A stretch of 34,405 bases of DNA from Bacteroidales bacterium UBA6244 (GCA_002440885.1 DJVY01000078.1:3824-38228), one strand, 5' to 3'. Positions 16,076 to 24,556 are shown, numbered from the stretch's first letter. Notes: generated by a model from the sequence alone, not told the origin. A program made the numbers and translations.

Positions 16076-18100
16076 TTAGGAGGTATGTGCGTACTTTACA
16101 ATGGTAGTATAGAGCTCATCGGGGCTAATGGGTTTTGATATGTAATGATCCATGCCTGCCGCAATACATTTTTCTTTGTCGCCGACCATAGCAAATGCTG
16201 TCATGGCCACGATGGGGATATGCTTTCCGCTTTTTTGTTCAAATTCTCTTATTTTTTCTGTAGCCGTGTAGCCATCCACTTCAGGCATCTGAACGTCCAT
16301 CAGGATAATGTTGTACTTGTAAGGATGAGCCATGTATTCGTTAATGGCAAGCTGTCCGTTCTCCACGGTGGTTACTTTCCAACCTTTTTTCTCCAGAAGT
16401 TGAATGACAATTTTCCTGTTAATGATTTGGTCTTCAGCCACGAGAATATTCAGGTTGTTATTTGAATCGGAAGTTTTTGTGGGAGTCTGTATAGTCGTTT
16501 TCTTATCCGGTTCAATATTTTTTCCAAACTTTTTTTGAAAAATAGATCTGATTTTAGTTTGGAGAATAGGTTTTGTAATGAAGTCGTATTTCTCAGTTTT
16601 TCTGAGTTTATCTACTCTGATAGAGGCTTTTACCTGGGATAGAAATACAAGGTTGAGGTTTTTGTCGGGGAATTTCGAGTTGAGGATTTCTGCCACCTGA
16701 TCTCCTGTTACCTTACCCAGTTCAAAGTCAATAAAAATGATGGAGTAGTCATTTTTTTCCAACAAAGGGATAGCGCTGTCTACATCGTTGACTACTTTGT
16801 TTTTTACGCCACAGCCGCTGAGGATTTTCGACAAGACCTCACCGGCATCTATGTGCCCATCAATAATAAGCACGTTCTGCTCTTCCAGTGGTGGATTTAG
16901 CTCCATTGTGCCACATTCTTTGTGTTCCGATCCTGCGATCATGTTAAGTGTGAACTTAAAGGTGCTTCCTTTTCCTTTTTCGCTTTCGGCGGTAATCTTC
17001 CCACCCATGAGGGAAACAAGTTTTTGGGCGATGTTCAATCCCAGTCCTGTGCCTCCGTGTGTGCGTGTAGTGGAGGCTTCAGCTTGCAGATAGGTTTGGA
17101 ATAGTCGACCCATGGCTTCCGGTGAAATGCCTATTCCGGTGTCGACCACGCTGAATTCAATGCGCAGTTGTTCTTCAATGTTGTCGATGAGTCGAATGTT
17201 TAACCTTACCGTACCTTCTTCTGTAAATTTTACGGCGTTATTCAGCAAGTTTAACAGAATTTGCTTTATGCGGAGCGGGTCACCAATGATAACATCCGGA
17301 ATATCATGATCGATATCACATATCAGTTCGTTATTCTCTTCAAGCGCTTTGATACTGATGGTGTTAAAAATTTTCTCCACCAGGTCGCGCAGGCTGAATT
17401 CAATTTCTTCCAATTCAAGTTTGTCGGCTTCAATTTTGGAAATATCCAGGATTTCGTTGATAATTTCGAGCAAAGTCTCTCCTGAATTTTTTATGTCGCC
17501 AAGCCGTTCTTTCTGCAAAGAAGTCAAATCTTCGTCCATCAATCCAAGATCGGCCATGCCGATAATACCGTTTAACGGGGTGCGAATTTCATGGCTCATG
17601 GAAGCCAAAAACATGCTTTTGGTTACGGTTGCCTGCTCTGCCTGAGCTTTAGCGACTTTAAGTTCCTCTACCGTTTTAGCCAGCTTTAAGGTTGTGCTCT
17701 CCAAGGCCTGCCGATACCTGAAGAACTCAATAAAGGCTTTTACTTTGTTTTTTAGAATCTCCAGATCCAGCGGCTTGTAAAGGTAGTCAACAGCTCCCGA
17801 CTGATATCCCTGAAAAATATGTTTCCTTTGCTTGTTGATGGCGGTGACAAAAATGATCGGCACGTGTTTGGTACGGTCGTTGGCACGCATAATCTCTGCT
17901 GTTTCAAAACCATCCATGCCTGGCATTTGAACGTCGAGCAACACCAAAGCAAAGTTGTGCTCTAGCAATAATCCAAGGGCTTCGTTTCCGGAATTTGCTT
18001 TATGTATGTCTAATTCAGGACTTTCCAGAATGCTTTCGAGGGTTATCAGGTTCTCAGGGCGATCGTCTACCAGAAGAATCTTAAACTTACTTTGATCCAT
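16076..18100 (-). CDS. Soluble hybrid histidine kinase, REC-HisKA-HATPase-pseudoREC-REC
   Basis: First gene of the signalling operon, 674 aa, without membrane segments. The N-terminal receiver has ILLVDD and Asp56 in LLDVQMPGMDG. HisKA has His170 in SHEIRTPLNG. HATPase_c has NLLNNAVKFT, DTGIGI and GGTGLGL. The middle receiver (about 408-525) keeps a candidate acceptor Asp458 in IIFIDFELG, but its first strand reads LIIDGHID, so the usual acidic pair is reduced to one Asp, and it looks degenerate. The final receiver (about 551-672) is canonical, with AED, Asp602 in LMDVQMPEVDG and SKP. A gap of only 34 bases separates it from the 1461-aa kinase. The architecture and N-terminal receiver sequence mark it as a paralogue of the 533-aa kinase at the other end of the kinase array. 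Confidence 0.94.
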   Translation of the reverse strand: MDQSKFKILLVDDRPENLITLESILESPELDIHKANSGNEALGLLLEHNFALVLLDVQMPGMDGFETAEIMRANDRTKHVPIIFVTAINKQRKHIFQGYQSGAVDYLYKPLDLEILKNKVKAFIEFFRYRQALESTTLKLAKTVEELKVAKAQAEQATVTKSMFLASMSHEIRTPLNGIIGMADLGLMDEDLTSLQKERLGDIKNSGETLLEIINEILDISKIEADKLELEEIEFSLRDLVEKIFNTISIKALEENNELICDIDHDIPDVIIGDPLRIKQILLNLLNNAVKFTEEGTVRLNIRLIDNIEEQLRIEFSVVDTGIGISPEAMGRLFQTYLQAEASTTRTHGGTGLGLNIAQKLVSLMGGKITAESEKGKGSTFKFTLNMIAGSEHKECGTMELNPPLEEQNVLIIDGHIDAGEVLSKILSGCGVKNKVVNDVDSAIPLLEKNDYSIIFIDFELGKVTGDQVAEILNSKFPDKNLNLVFLSQVKASIRVDKLRKTEKYDFITKPILQTKIRSIFQKKFGKNIEPDKKTTIQTPTKTSDSNNNLNILVAEDQIINRKIVIQLLEKKGWKVTTVENGQLAINEYMAHPYKYNIILMDVQMPEVDGYTATEKIREFEQKSGKHIPIVAMTAFAMVGDKEKCIAAGMDHYISKPISPDELYTTIVKYAHTS

Positions 18101-18139
18101 AGGTGTATTTGATTATATGAGCTGCATATTTAAACTTAA

Positions 18140-18147
18140 CAAAAGTA
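18140..18147 (-). promoter_or_regulatory. Predicted -7 element of the kinase-cheRB operon promoter
   Basis: The minus strand reads TACTTTTG, a match to TAnnTTTG, 39 bases upstream of the first kinase ATG (18100), inside the 110-base gap behind the nuclease gene. I see no clear TTG at the -33 spacing; the upstream part is T-rich. The same octamer lies upstream of the AmgK-RapZ gene. Confidence 0.45.
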
Positions 18148-18210
18148 GGTTTTTTTCATTGAAATAAAAAATTATCCGAATCATTTTTAATTTGGCCAGC
18201 ATCAGTAGTC

Positions 18211-21069
18211 TCAACCAGTTTGTATTCTGTTGCAGATATTCCTGTAGTCACAGTAGCTGCACAATTCAATGTTTTCAGTCTGAGCAAACGGAACTTCCTC
18301 ATTCAGAATTTCTTCAATCAGGGAGACAACGGTTTCTTTAAAGGCCTCCAAATTGTCCTGGACTGTTGATCCATCGGTAAACTTTGGTTCCATGAATCCA
18401 TTCGACAGTTTCCTCAAACTGATATTACCGGCGGTAATTCGTTGATTGGGGTAGTTGGATTGGTAAACCAGGGCGTAATGCATGAGCTGGAAGGCTTTGC
18501 TTTTTTCAGGTTGTGATGTAATTAAGCTGACGTTGTCTATCGTAAGGTCTTTGATTTCCACAGAACCTGATTTGTAGTCAACAATTCTGATCACCGGGTC
18601 TATTTCGCCTTTGTCTATTCTGTCGATGGTTCCTTCCAGAATCATTTGTCCATGTTTGGTGATGACTTCACTGGTTAACTTGTTTTCAACTCCAAGCAGC
18701 ACCCGAGGCTCATGCTTCAGGTTGATGGCATCAATTGATATGGTTTTATCAATCATCTTCTTCAACACCTCCATGAGTAGCAGGTTTTTCCCGCGAAGTG
18801 CCTGGTTCCCGGAGAAATGACGCTTGTATTCAGTTGTTAGGATATCATCGATTAACCTGGTTCTTTTTTCAAGTTCATCCGGCTCAATTTTTTGGCCTAC
18901 GAAGGGCTTGTAGAGGTTTTCGAGCGCCCCATGGATTATGGTTCCAAAGGTGTTATTTTCCATCGACTGCTCAATGGTTTCATCGGTTTTGAGTTTTAGC
19001 AGGTATCTCAGGTAATACCTTAGTTTACAGTTTATAAAAGTAGTTAAAGCGGAAGCTGAAAAGCCTTTTTGACCGAAATTTTTTATTTGTTCGATCATTT
19101 CAGGTGTTTTCACCACGATGATCGGTTGAGACAGATCGGGCAGTTCGGCTTTCAGTTGGAGTTGTTGCTTATGGATTGATATGTTTGGATTGCGGACAGC
19201 CAGTTCCATTTCGAGTTGTAGCAAAAACCGACTGGGGTCGTTGGTTCCTAATCCGCTGGTGCTTGTGTTAAAAACGTAAGTAACGTTTTTGGCTCTTTGA
19301 AGTAGTCTGTAGAAATGATAGGCGGTTATGTCGTGACCGTCTTTTGGCAGGGGAAGTTTGAATCGATGCCGGATATCGAAGGGTATAAAGGTGTCGGTGT
19401 GGATGTTGGCTGGTAAAAACCCCTCATTGGCTCCAAGTACCAAAATGTTTTCGAAATCAAGTGCACGTGTTTCCAGTAGCCCCATAACCTGAATACCTTC
19501 CAATGGCTCACCAACCAGGTTAAGCTGTGTTTGTCTGATGAACTGGATCATGATTTTTTCGGCAGCTTTAACGCTTATTTTTTTGTTGTCGCCCCAGGCT
19601 ATGCGTCTTATTGAATTCAGGCTGGTAAACACTTTTGCGGCTTGTAATTTTTCAATTGGTTGAGCTTCGTTGTTATTGCCTATTGTTTCCTGAAAAGAAA
19701 CAAGCATCTGCAATACCCTGTCAATAAACTGATTGCCATCGCTGCAAGGGGCAATCCAGTTTAGCATTTCCTGACCGCATACGGTATTTATCCTATTGGC
19801 TTGTTCCTCTAACTCGCTGTACGTGATACTATAGATGTTGTTCCGGATCACCGGGTGTAACAGTTTATCGATGAATCCGGCATGTTTGGCATTTAATGTA
19901 GAACTTATCAGCGGGCTGTTTAAAAAGTCCATGAGCTGAAATACCGAATAAGGTTCGGTGTTTTTATCATGTTTTTGCAGGATAGTAAACCACCGGCTAA
20001 TGCTGTATTCAAAATGAGAATTTTTGAGCGGATACCCCATGGTAATATTATACCGGAGGGTTTCGCAGGTATCCTTTGATCCGATGGGCAAAGCTGCAAG
20101 CAAAGGGATTAGCAATTGTTCATTGGCCATAACAATCGCGATGTTTTTCAGGTTTTCAGGACGTTTTTCGGGATTGCTCAGTAGGTTTGAAATCCAGGAG
20201 GAAGCGTATTTGCATTGCGCGGTTTCACCTTGCACTTCAATAAGGTTAACCTCTTTTGTGTCGGTAGAAAGCAAGGAATCAGTTATTTCTGTATTGTCCA
20301 GTTTCAGTTCCTCGGTCAGTGTTTTGATAAACCTCCCCGGCTCTGAATTTACAGGTTTTTCAGCGTTCTTGCTTTCAAAATAGTAGGTGTCGACATCCCA
20401 TAAATACTTCACATCGAAATGTGCTTTAAGCTTCTTTAGTATTAACATTTCCGCGGGGGAAGTTGGATTGATTCCGGCGATAAGGAATTTTTTCCATTTC
20501 CAGGTCGTAAGGAGCGAATCAAAATGTTCTGCCAAATAGCGGTAAATAAGTCCGGTATAGCCTTGTTTTTCAGTTATAAGTCTGGTGTTCAGTTGGTTGT
20601 AGTAGTCTGTAAGCGACTGATAGAATTTAAGATATTTAGTCTGCATCTCGGTAAGTGGACGGCCATCGAGATTCCATTCCTGCATGGCTTTGTTGGCAGA
20701 GAGGTGGTCAAATAGCTGGGTGGCATCCGAAAGGGTTAGGTCGATGTCGTTGAAATCGGAGGCGATGATGGCAGCCCACGATAAAAAATCCTCCATCGGA
20801 CGGTGTTCGCTACCGGCTATTTTTTTATGGATGTCAAAGAGATAGAGCTGAAGTTGGAGTGATTCGATTTTTGAAAAACCGGAGGCTTCCTGGAAAAAAG
20901 TGTCGAGTGAGAAAAACTCAGGCAGCCAAAGGGATTCCGTGCTCTTTTTCTTTATGATTTCTTTTAAAAAGACGATTGATCTTTTGTTGGGCAGGATAAC
21001 GGCGGTATCTGATTGATTTGTGCCTGATTGGATGATCTCCTCAGCAACGAATTCAAGGAATGGTTTCAT
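18211..21069 (-). CDS. AddB/RecB-family PD-(D/E)XK nuclease with inactivated helicase domain
   Basis: A 952-aa protein resembling AddB, the nuclease and scaffold partner of AddA-type DNA end-processing complexes. The N terminus has VILPNKRS where an active helicase would carry a Walker A GxxGxGKT, so ATP hydrolysis is not expected. Helicase-like segments remain (ETRALDFENILVLGANEG, about 533-550). The C-terminal nuclease has His713 in GTIIHGALE, Asp816 in EGTIDRID, and Asp831/Lys833 in IVDYKSG. Four cysteines (681, 937, 940, 946) have the spacing C-n-CX2CX5C of the AddB iron-sulfur cluster. An AddA-like helicase is not in the window. The start overlaps the murU-like stop (ATGA), so it is translated from the sugar-recycling operon. 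Confidence 0.87.
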   Translation of the reverse strand: MKPFLEFVAEEIIQSGTNQSDTAVILPNKRSIVFLKEIIKKKSTESLWLPEFFSLDTFFQEASGFSKIESLQLQLYLFDIHKKIAGSEHRPMEDFLSWAAIIASDFNDIDLTLSDATQLFDHLSANKAMQEWNLDGRPLTEMQTKYLKFYQSLTDYYNQLNTRLITEKQGYTGLIYRYLAEHFDSLLTTWKWKKFLIAGINPTSPAEMLILKKLKAHFDVKYLWDVDTYYFESKNAEKPVNSEPGRFIKTLTEELKLDNTEITDSLLSTDTKEVNLIEVQGETAQCKYASSWISNLLSNPEKRPENLKNIAIVMANEQLLIPLLAALPIGSKDTCETLRYNITMGYPLKNSHFEYSISRWFTILQKHDKNTEPYSVFQLMDFLNSPLISSTLNAKHAGFIDKLLHPVIRNNIYSITYSELEEQANRINTVCGQEMLNWIAPCSDGNQFIDRVLQMLVSFQETIGNNNEAQPIEKLQAAKVFTSLNSIRRIAWGDNKKISVKAAEKIMIQFIRQTQLNLVGEPLEGIQVMGLLETRALDFENILVLGANEGFLPANIHTDTFIPFDIRHRFKLPLPKDGHDITAYHFYRLLQRAKNVTYVFNTSTSGLGTNDPSRFLLQLEMELAVRNPNISIHKQQLQLKAELPDLSQPIIVVKTPEMIEQIKNFGQKGFSASALTTFINCKLRYYLRYLLKLKTDETIEQSMENNTFGTIIHGALENLYKPFVGQKIEPDELEKRTRLIDDILTTEYKRHFSGNQALRGKNLLLMEVLKKMIDKTISIDAINLKHEPRVLLGVENKLTSEVITKHGQMILEGTIDRIDKGEIDPVIRIVDYKSGSVEIKDLTIDNVSLITSQPEKSKAFQLMHYALVYQSNYPNQRITAGNISLRKLSNGFMEPKFTDGSTVQDNLEAFKETVVSLIEEILNEEVPFAQTENIELCSYCDYRNICNRIQTG

Positions 21070-21806
21070 GGTTTTTTTAGGTTTAATTGGTCCTCGGCGT
21101 GACTTATTTTTTCCACAGTACCCAGATCATGCCAGCTAAACTGATCGTTTCGGTAACCAATGATGGGTTTGTTTTTCGCCATATGAAGCCATGCATCGAT
21201 AATTGAGAATTTCCCTTTGAAAGGTATTTGGTGAATAAACTCAGGTTGTGCAAGCCAGACACCGTTGTAAGCCAACGGCGAAAGATTAACGGAAGGATTG
21301 TTCACCCACTTTATCTGCTCTGTTTTGAGGTTTGTCCATCCGCAAAGCTGAAGATTTTTATCGAAAAGTAAGGCCCTTTGTGATGACCGGCCGCTTACGA
21401 ATAGGGTCGCCTGTGCCTGGTGTTTCAGGTGAGAATCTGCCATTTCGCTGATATCCAGGTTGGTAAGTATGTCGACGTTGTGGATGAGTACAGGCAAATA
21501 ACCACGAAAGAAATTCTTTGCTGCCACCAGTGCTCCACCCGTATCGAGCAACAAATCCGTTTCGTGGCTAAACCGGATTTCTAAGCCGTTGTGAGTCTGG
21601 TTGTTCACATGGTTTTTTATCATGTCCGCATGGTGATGCAGGTTGATCATAACTTCTTCGACGCCGGCCTCTCGGAGTTGGATTAAAAGCCTGTCGATCA
21701 TGGGAATGGCTCCCACTTTTACCAGTGCTTTAGGTTGTTCCTGTGTCAGTGTGCCCAGCCTACTACCTAATCCGGCTGCGAGTATCATGGCTTTTTTAAC
21801 GATCAT
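21066..21806 (-). CDS. murU: MurU-like sugar-1-phosphate nucleotidyltransferase
   Basis: A 246-aa NTP_transferase-family enzyme, probably N-acetylmuramate alpha-1-phosphate uridylyltransferase, making UDP-MurNAc in peptidoglycan recycling. The nucleotide-binding loop LAAGLGSRLGTLTQEQPKAL lies at about 9-28, and a VLIHNVDILTNLD segment supplies the metal-binding Asp. The length fits MurU, which lacks the C-terminal acyltransferase of GlmU. The substrate assignment rests mainly on the overlapping upstream gene, an AmgK-like sugar kinase that would produce the sugar-1-phosphate. By sequence alone it could be another nucleotidyltransferase, such as a mannose- or heptose-1-phosphate enzyme. The ATG at 21806 overlaps the kinase gene by 11 bases; a second ATG at 21788 would avoid the overlap. 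Confidence 0.78.
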   Translation of the reverse strand: MIVKKAMILAAGLGSRLGTLTQEQPKALVKVGAIPMIDRLLIQLREAGVEEVMINLHHHADMIKNHVNNQTHNGLEIRFSHETDLLLDTGGALVAAKNFFRGYLPVLIHNVDILTNLDISEMADSHLKHQAQATLFVSGRSSQRALLFDKNLQLCGWTNLKTEQIKWVNNPSVNLSPLAYNGVWLAQPEFIHQIPFKGKFSIIDAWLHMAKNKPIIGYRNDQFSWHDLGTVEKISHAEDQLNLKKP

Positions 21807-23238
21807 AATGGCCTTTTATTTCCAAATGATTGAGCTTCACCATGAGGTCAGGATACTTTTTTTTCAGGTGTTCGGCATGTTTTGCGGCACAAAAAACAGA
21901 GCGATGTCTACCGCCCGTGCATCCAAAATTTACCTGTAAATGTATGAACCCGCGTTCCTGGTAATTCTCGACTGAAGCGTCGATTATCGAGTTTACATGA
22001 TTCAAAAAAGTCCGTGTCTCCGGCTGCTCTGACAGGTAGTGCTGAATGGCTGAATCTTCTCCTGTTAAATCGCGCAATTGCGGCAATCTGTGTGGGTTGG
22101 GCAATGCCCGACAGTCGAACACAAACCCGCCGCCGTTGCCTGAAAAATCACCCGGAGGGCCTTTTTTCTTGTATGAAAAACTACTTACGCTAACCGTGAG
22201 AATTTTCGTTTGCTCCTGAAATTCTTCACTGTACTTTTTTACAATTTCATTAAAAATTCTGTTGAGCTCCGGAAGTGCCAGATCCAGCGGATGTTTTTTA
22301 AGCAACAAACCCAAAGCTTTTCCGGCCATGGGGAGGCTTTGCAGGAAGTGTGCTTTACGTTCTGTAAGGCCTCTAAAACCATAGGCACCAAGCACCTGCA
22401 TCATCCTGAAATAAACAAAATGGTTGTAGTGGTAGGTAACCTGACTTACTTCTTCGGGGGCAACTTTGGCGAGCTCGGTGAGATAGTGTGAAAAAAGGAG
22501 TTCTTTCATCTCTTCTGAGAGATTGGCTTTCACCTGGTGCAGCAATGAAACCAGATCGTAGGGTAGCGGACCTCTTCTGCCTCCCTGGAAATCAATGTAC
22601 CAAAGCTTGTTGTCATGAATCATGATGTTCCTCGATTGAAAATCGCGGTAACAGAAAAAGTTGGGATTGGAAGCCGATAAGGTATCGGTAAACGTGAGAA
22701 ATTCCTTTTCAAGTTGTCCTTCATGGAAAGCGATGCCAGCCGGTTTCAGGAAGCAATATTTAAAATAATTGAGGTCCCACATGATTCCTTGTCGGTCGAA
22801 GTCGGCCACAGGATAGGCTTTGGTGAAATCTAGTCCCTTAACGCCTTCAACCTGAAACCTCACCAAATCTGAGATCGCACGTTTATAAAAAGCAATCGTC
22901 TGTTCTTCGTTGTCCGATTCCGATAGGGATTCAAAAAGACTTTTGTTGCCCAGATACTCAAGGATAAAAACAGTTTTAGTATCATCATAAGCCACAATAT
23001 CAGGAACATGGATGCCCTGTGAGCGAAAATGCCGCGTAAATTCGATTTGTGCTTTGTTTTCATCAACAATGGGGTTATAAAAAGCGATCAAATCAGGTTG
23101 ATCCTCTTTTTCAAACTGAATGTGATAGTATTTCCGGTCGCTTCCTGAAGGAGGCAATGGAGTAAGCAGGGCGTTACTGCTTTTCCCTATGGAAACCAGT
23201 AAGTTCCTGATCAGGGTTATGGGTTCAACTTTCATCAT
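21796..23238 (-). CDS. AmgK-like amino-sugar kinase fused to RapZ C-terminal domain
   Basis: A 480-aa two-domain protein. Residues 1 to about 335 form an aminoglycoside-phosphotransferase-fold kinase with catalytic YRDFQSRN (197-204, Asp199) and metal-binding IDFQGGRRGP (215-224). This pattern resembles AmgK, which phosphorylates MurNAc/GlcNAc at the anomeric position. Residues about 345-472 match the RapZ C-terminal domain: FDCRALPNPH followed by LRDLTG, and GCTGGRHRSV (439-448). In E. coli RapZ that last loop belongs to the glucosamine-6-phosphate sensing pocket. The N-terminal P-loop of RapZ is absent. The gene overlaps the murU-like gene, so both steps of anomeric MurNAc activation may be made together. 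I infer that the RapZ part senses an amino-sugar phosphate and tunes the kinase; binding to RNA or another partner is an alternative. Confidence 0.85.
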   Translation of the reverse strand: MMKVEPITLIRNLLVSIGKSSNALLTPLPPSGSDRKYYHIQFEKEDQPDLIAFYNPIVDENKAQIEFTRHFRSQGIHVPDIVAYDDTKTVFILEYLGNKSLFESLSESDNEEQTIAFYKRAISDLVRFQVEGVKGLDFTKAYPVADFDRQGIMWDLNYFKYCFLKPAGIAFHEGQLEKEFLTFTDTLSASNPNFFCYRDFQSRNIMIHDNKLWYIDFQGGRRGPLPYDLVSLLHQVKANLSEEMKELLFSHYLTELAKVAPEEVSQVTYHYNHFVYFRMMQVLGAYGFRGLTERKAHFLQSLPMAGKALGLLLKKHPLDLALPELNRIFNEIVKKYSEEFQEQTKILTVSVSSFSYKKKGPPGDFSGNGGGFVFDCRALPNPHRLPQLRDLTGEDSAIQHYLSEQPETRTFLNHVNSIIDASVENYQERGFIHLQVNFGCTGGRHRSVFCAAKHAEHLKKKYPDLMVKLNHLEIKGHYDR

Positions 23239-23257
23239 GCATAAAATCGTAACTACA

Positions 23258-23265
23258 CAAAAGTA
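23258..23265 (-). promoter_or_regulatory. Predicted -7 element of the AmgK-RapZ / murU / nuclease operon
   Basis: TACTTTTG on the minus strand matches TAnnTTTG and ends 19 bases before the ATG at 23238. No convincing -33 TTG was found at 19-21 bases. The 116-base gap 23239-23354 holds nothing else recognisable. Confidence 0.42.
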
Positions 23266-23354
23266 CGGTTTTATTGACTTGATCGGGAAAATATTTCTAC
23301 AGGATTGAAATAGCTTTTCGGCATTAGGGTTGGCGAAACGTGCCTGCTTTGTTG

Positions 23355-23894
23355 TTAAGGATTCGTCAGGATAGGATTCCAGGGTCTGAGTTCATCTGCT
23401 TCACTCCAAGCAGTTACCCATTCAGGTAATGTAGTTAGTGCAATGTCGATGTTCAGTACTTTCATTACTTCACTGGTTTTTACGAGTCCGTTCTTGGAGG
23501 TAACTCCCGTTCTAATCAAGGCGGCAGAGTGGATTTTCCCCTTGCGCAGGGTTTGTTGGTGAAAATAGATCCACTTATCGTCGGCTCCAACGATTTGTGT
23601 GATCAGGTCGTAGCGTTGAAAAAGTTTAAGTCGATGTCTGTATCTGACGCTCGATCCGGCTACGGCAAGGCCCCAATGTTTTTCTTTTACCACTTTTAAA
23701 AGACCAAGACGCAAGGCCATTTCAAAGCGGCCGAAATCCATCATGGTCAGGTGTCGTCCGTTGTTGAGCTCCCAAAATGGGTCAATGTCGACGATACAGA
23801 CCCTCATGGGCAGCACACTGACATCGGTTATCTTTAAAGGACTTTTGAACCTGCTTTTTAGCAGTGTTCGGGTTAATCGCAGGTAAGGATACAT
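23355..23894 (-). CDS. Hotdog-fold acyl-CoA thioesterase (4HBT/THEM6-like)
   Basis: A 179-aa protein of the hotdog thioesterase superfamily. The segment VDIDPFWELNNGRHLTMMDFGRFE (about 34-57) matches the family pattern of an acidic residue, then NN or HxNN, followed by the long central helix. A later strand set contains SSVRYRHRLKLFQRYDL and WIYFHQQTL, as in YbgC/THEM6-type enzymes. It probably hydrolyses an acyl-CoA or a related thioester in the cytoplasm; the acyl substrate cannot be read from the sequence. The usual catalytic His of some relatives (HMNN) is replaced by ELNN here, although an His follows at RHL, so activity is not assured. It begins two bases after the rpe stop codon and is clearly in that operon. 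Confidence 0.72.
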   Translation of the reverse strand: MYPYLRLTRTLLKSRFKSPLKITDVSVLPMRVCIVDIDPFWELNNGRHLTMMDFGRFEMALRLGLLKVVKEKHWGLAVAGSSVRYRHRLKLFQRYDLITQIVGADDKWIYFHQQTLRKGKIHSAALIRTGVTSKNGLVKTSEVMKVLNIDIALTTLPEWVTAWSEADELRPWNPILTNP

Positions 23895-23896
23895 GG

Positions 23897-24544
23897 TTAA
23901 AGTTTGAGCAAATGGATGGTTTCAGTCGGGTTTTCTGACTTAAAAACCGTGTTTCCGGCTACCAGGACATCAGCTCCTGCGCTAAGCAATGCGGCTTTGT
24001 TATCAAGGGTTACTCCGCCGTCGACTTCAATGAGCGCATGACTTCCGGTATCAATGATGAGTTTTTTTAGTTTTTCAATTTTTCGGAAGGTTTGTTCAAT
24101 AAAGCGTTGGCCGCCAAATCCCGGATTTACCGACATGAGTAGCACCACATCCAGATTGGTGATGATGTCTTCGAGCAGTGCGACACTTGTGTGTGGGTTT
24201 AATACCACGCCGGCTTGCATGCCCTCAGCTTTAATTTCCTGAATGCTACGGTGCAGGTGCGTACTGGCTTCAAGGTGAATGGTGAGGATGTCAGCCCCCA
24301 CTTCTTTAAAGGCTTTAATATACCTCTGGGGTTCCACGATCATAAGGTGCACATCGAGGGGCTTGGTAGCGATTTTTTTAATGGCCTTAATAACAGGCAT
24401 ACCGAAACTGATGTTGGGCACAAACACACCGTCCATCACGTCCAGATGAAACCAATCGGCTTCACTTTGGTTTATCATCTGTATGTCTTGTTCAAGCCGG
24501 GTGAAATCGGCTGACAGCATCGAAGGTGCAACGAGGTGACTCAT
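23897..24544 (-). CDS. rpe: Ribulose-phosphate 3-epimerase
   Basis: Interconverts ribulose-5-phosphate and xylulose-5-phosphate in the pentose phosphate pathway; cytoplasmic TIM barrel of 215 aa. Family signatures are LVAPSMLSADF at the N terminus, WFHLDVMDGVFVPNISFG with metal-binding His and Asp, LDVHLMI, MSVNPGFGGQRF, and the C-terminal EVDGGV with its Asp. I chose the ATG at 24544. A longer frame would begin with TTG at 24559, inside a likely -7 element and next to a terminator, which is improbable. The downstream thioesterase gene follows after two bases. Confidence 0.96.
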   Translation of the reverse strand: MSHLVAPSMLSADFTRLEQDIQMINQSEADWFHLDVMDGVFVPNISFGMPVIKAIKKIATKPLDVHLMIVEPQRYIKAFKEVGADILTIHLEASTHLHRSIQEIKAEGMQAGVVLNPHTSVALLEDIITNLDVVLLMSVNPGFGGQRFIEQTFRKIEKLKKLIIDTGSHALIEVDGGVTLDNKAALLSAGADVLVAGNTVFKSENPTETIHLLKL

Positions 24545-24556
24545 GAGTTTTTTTTG

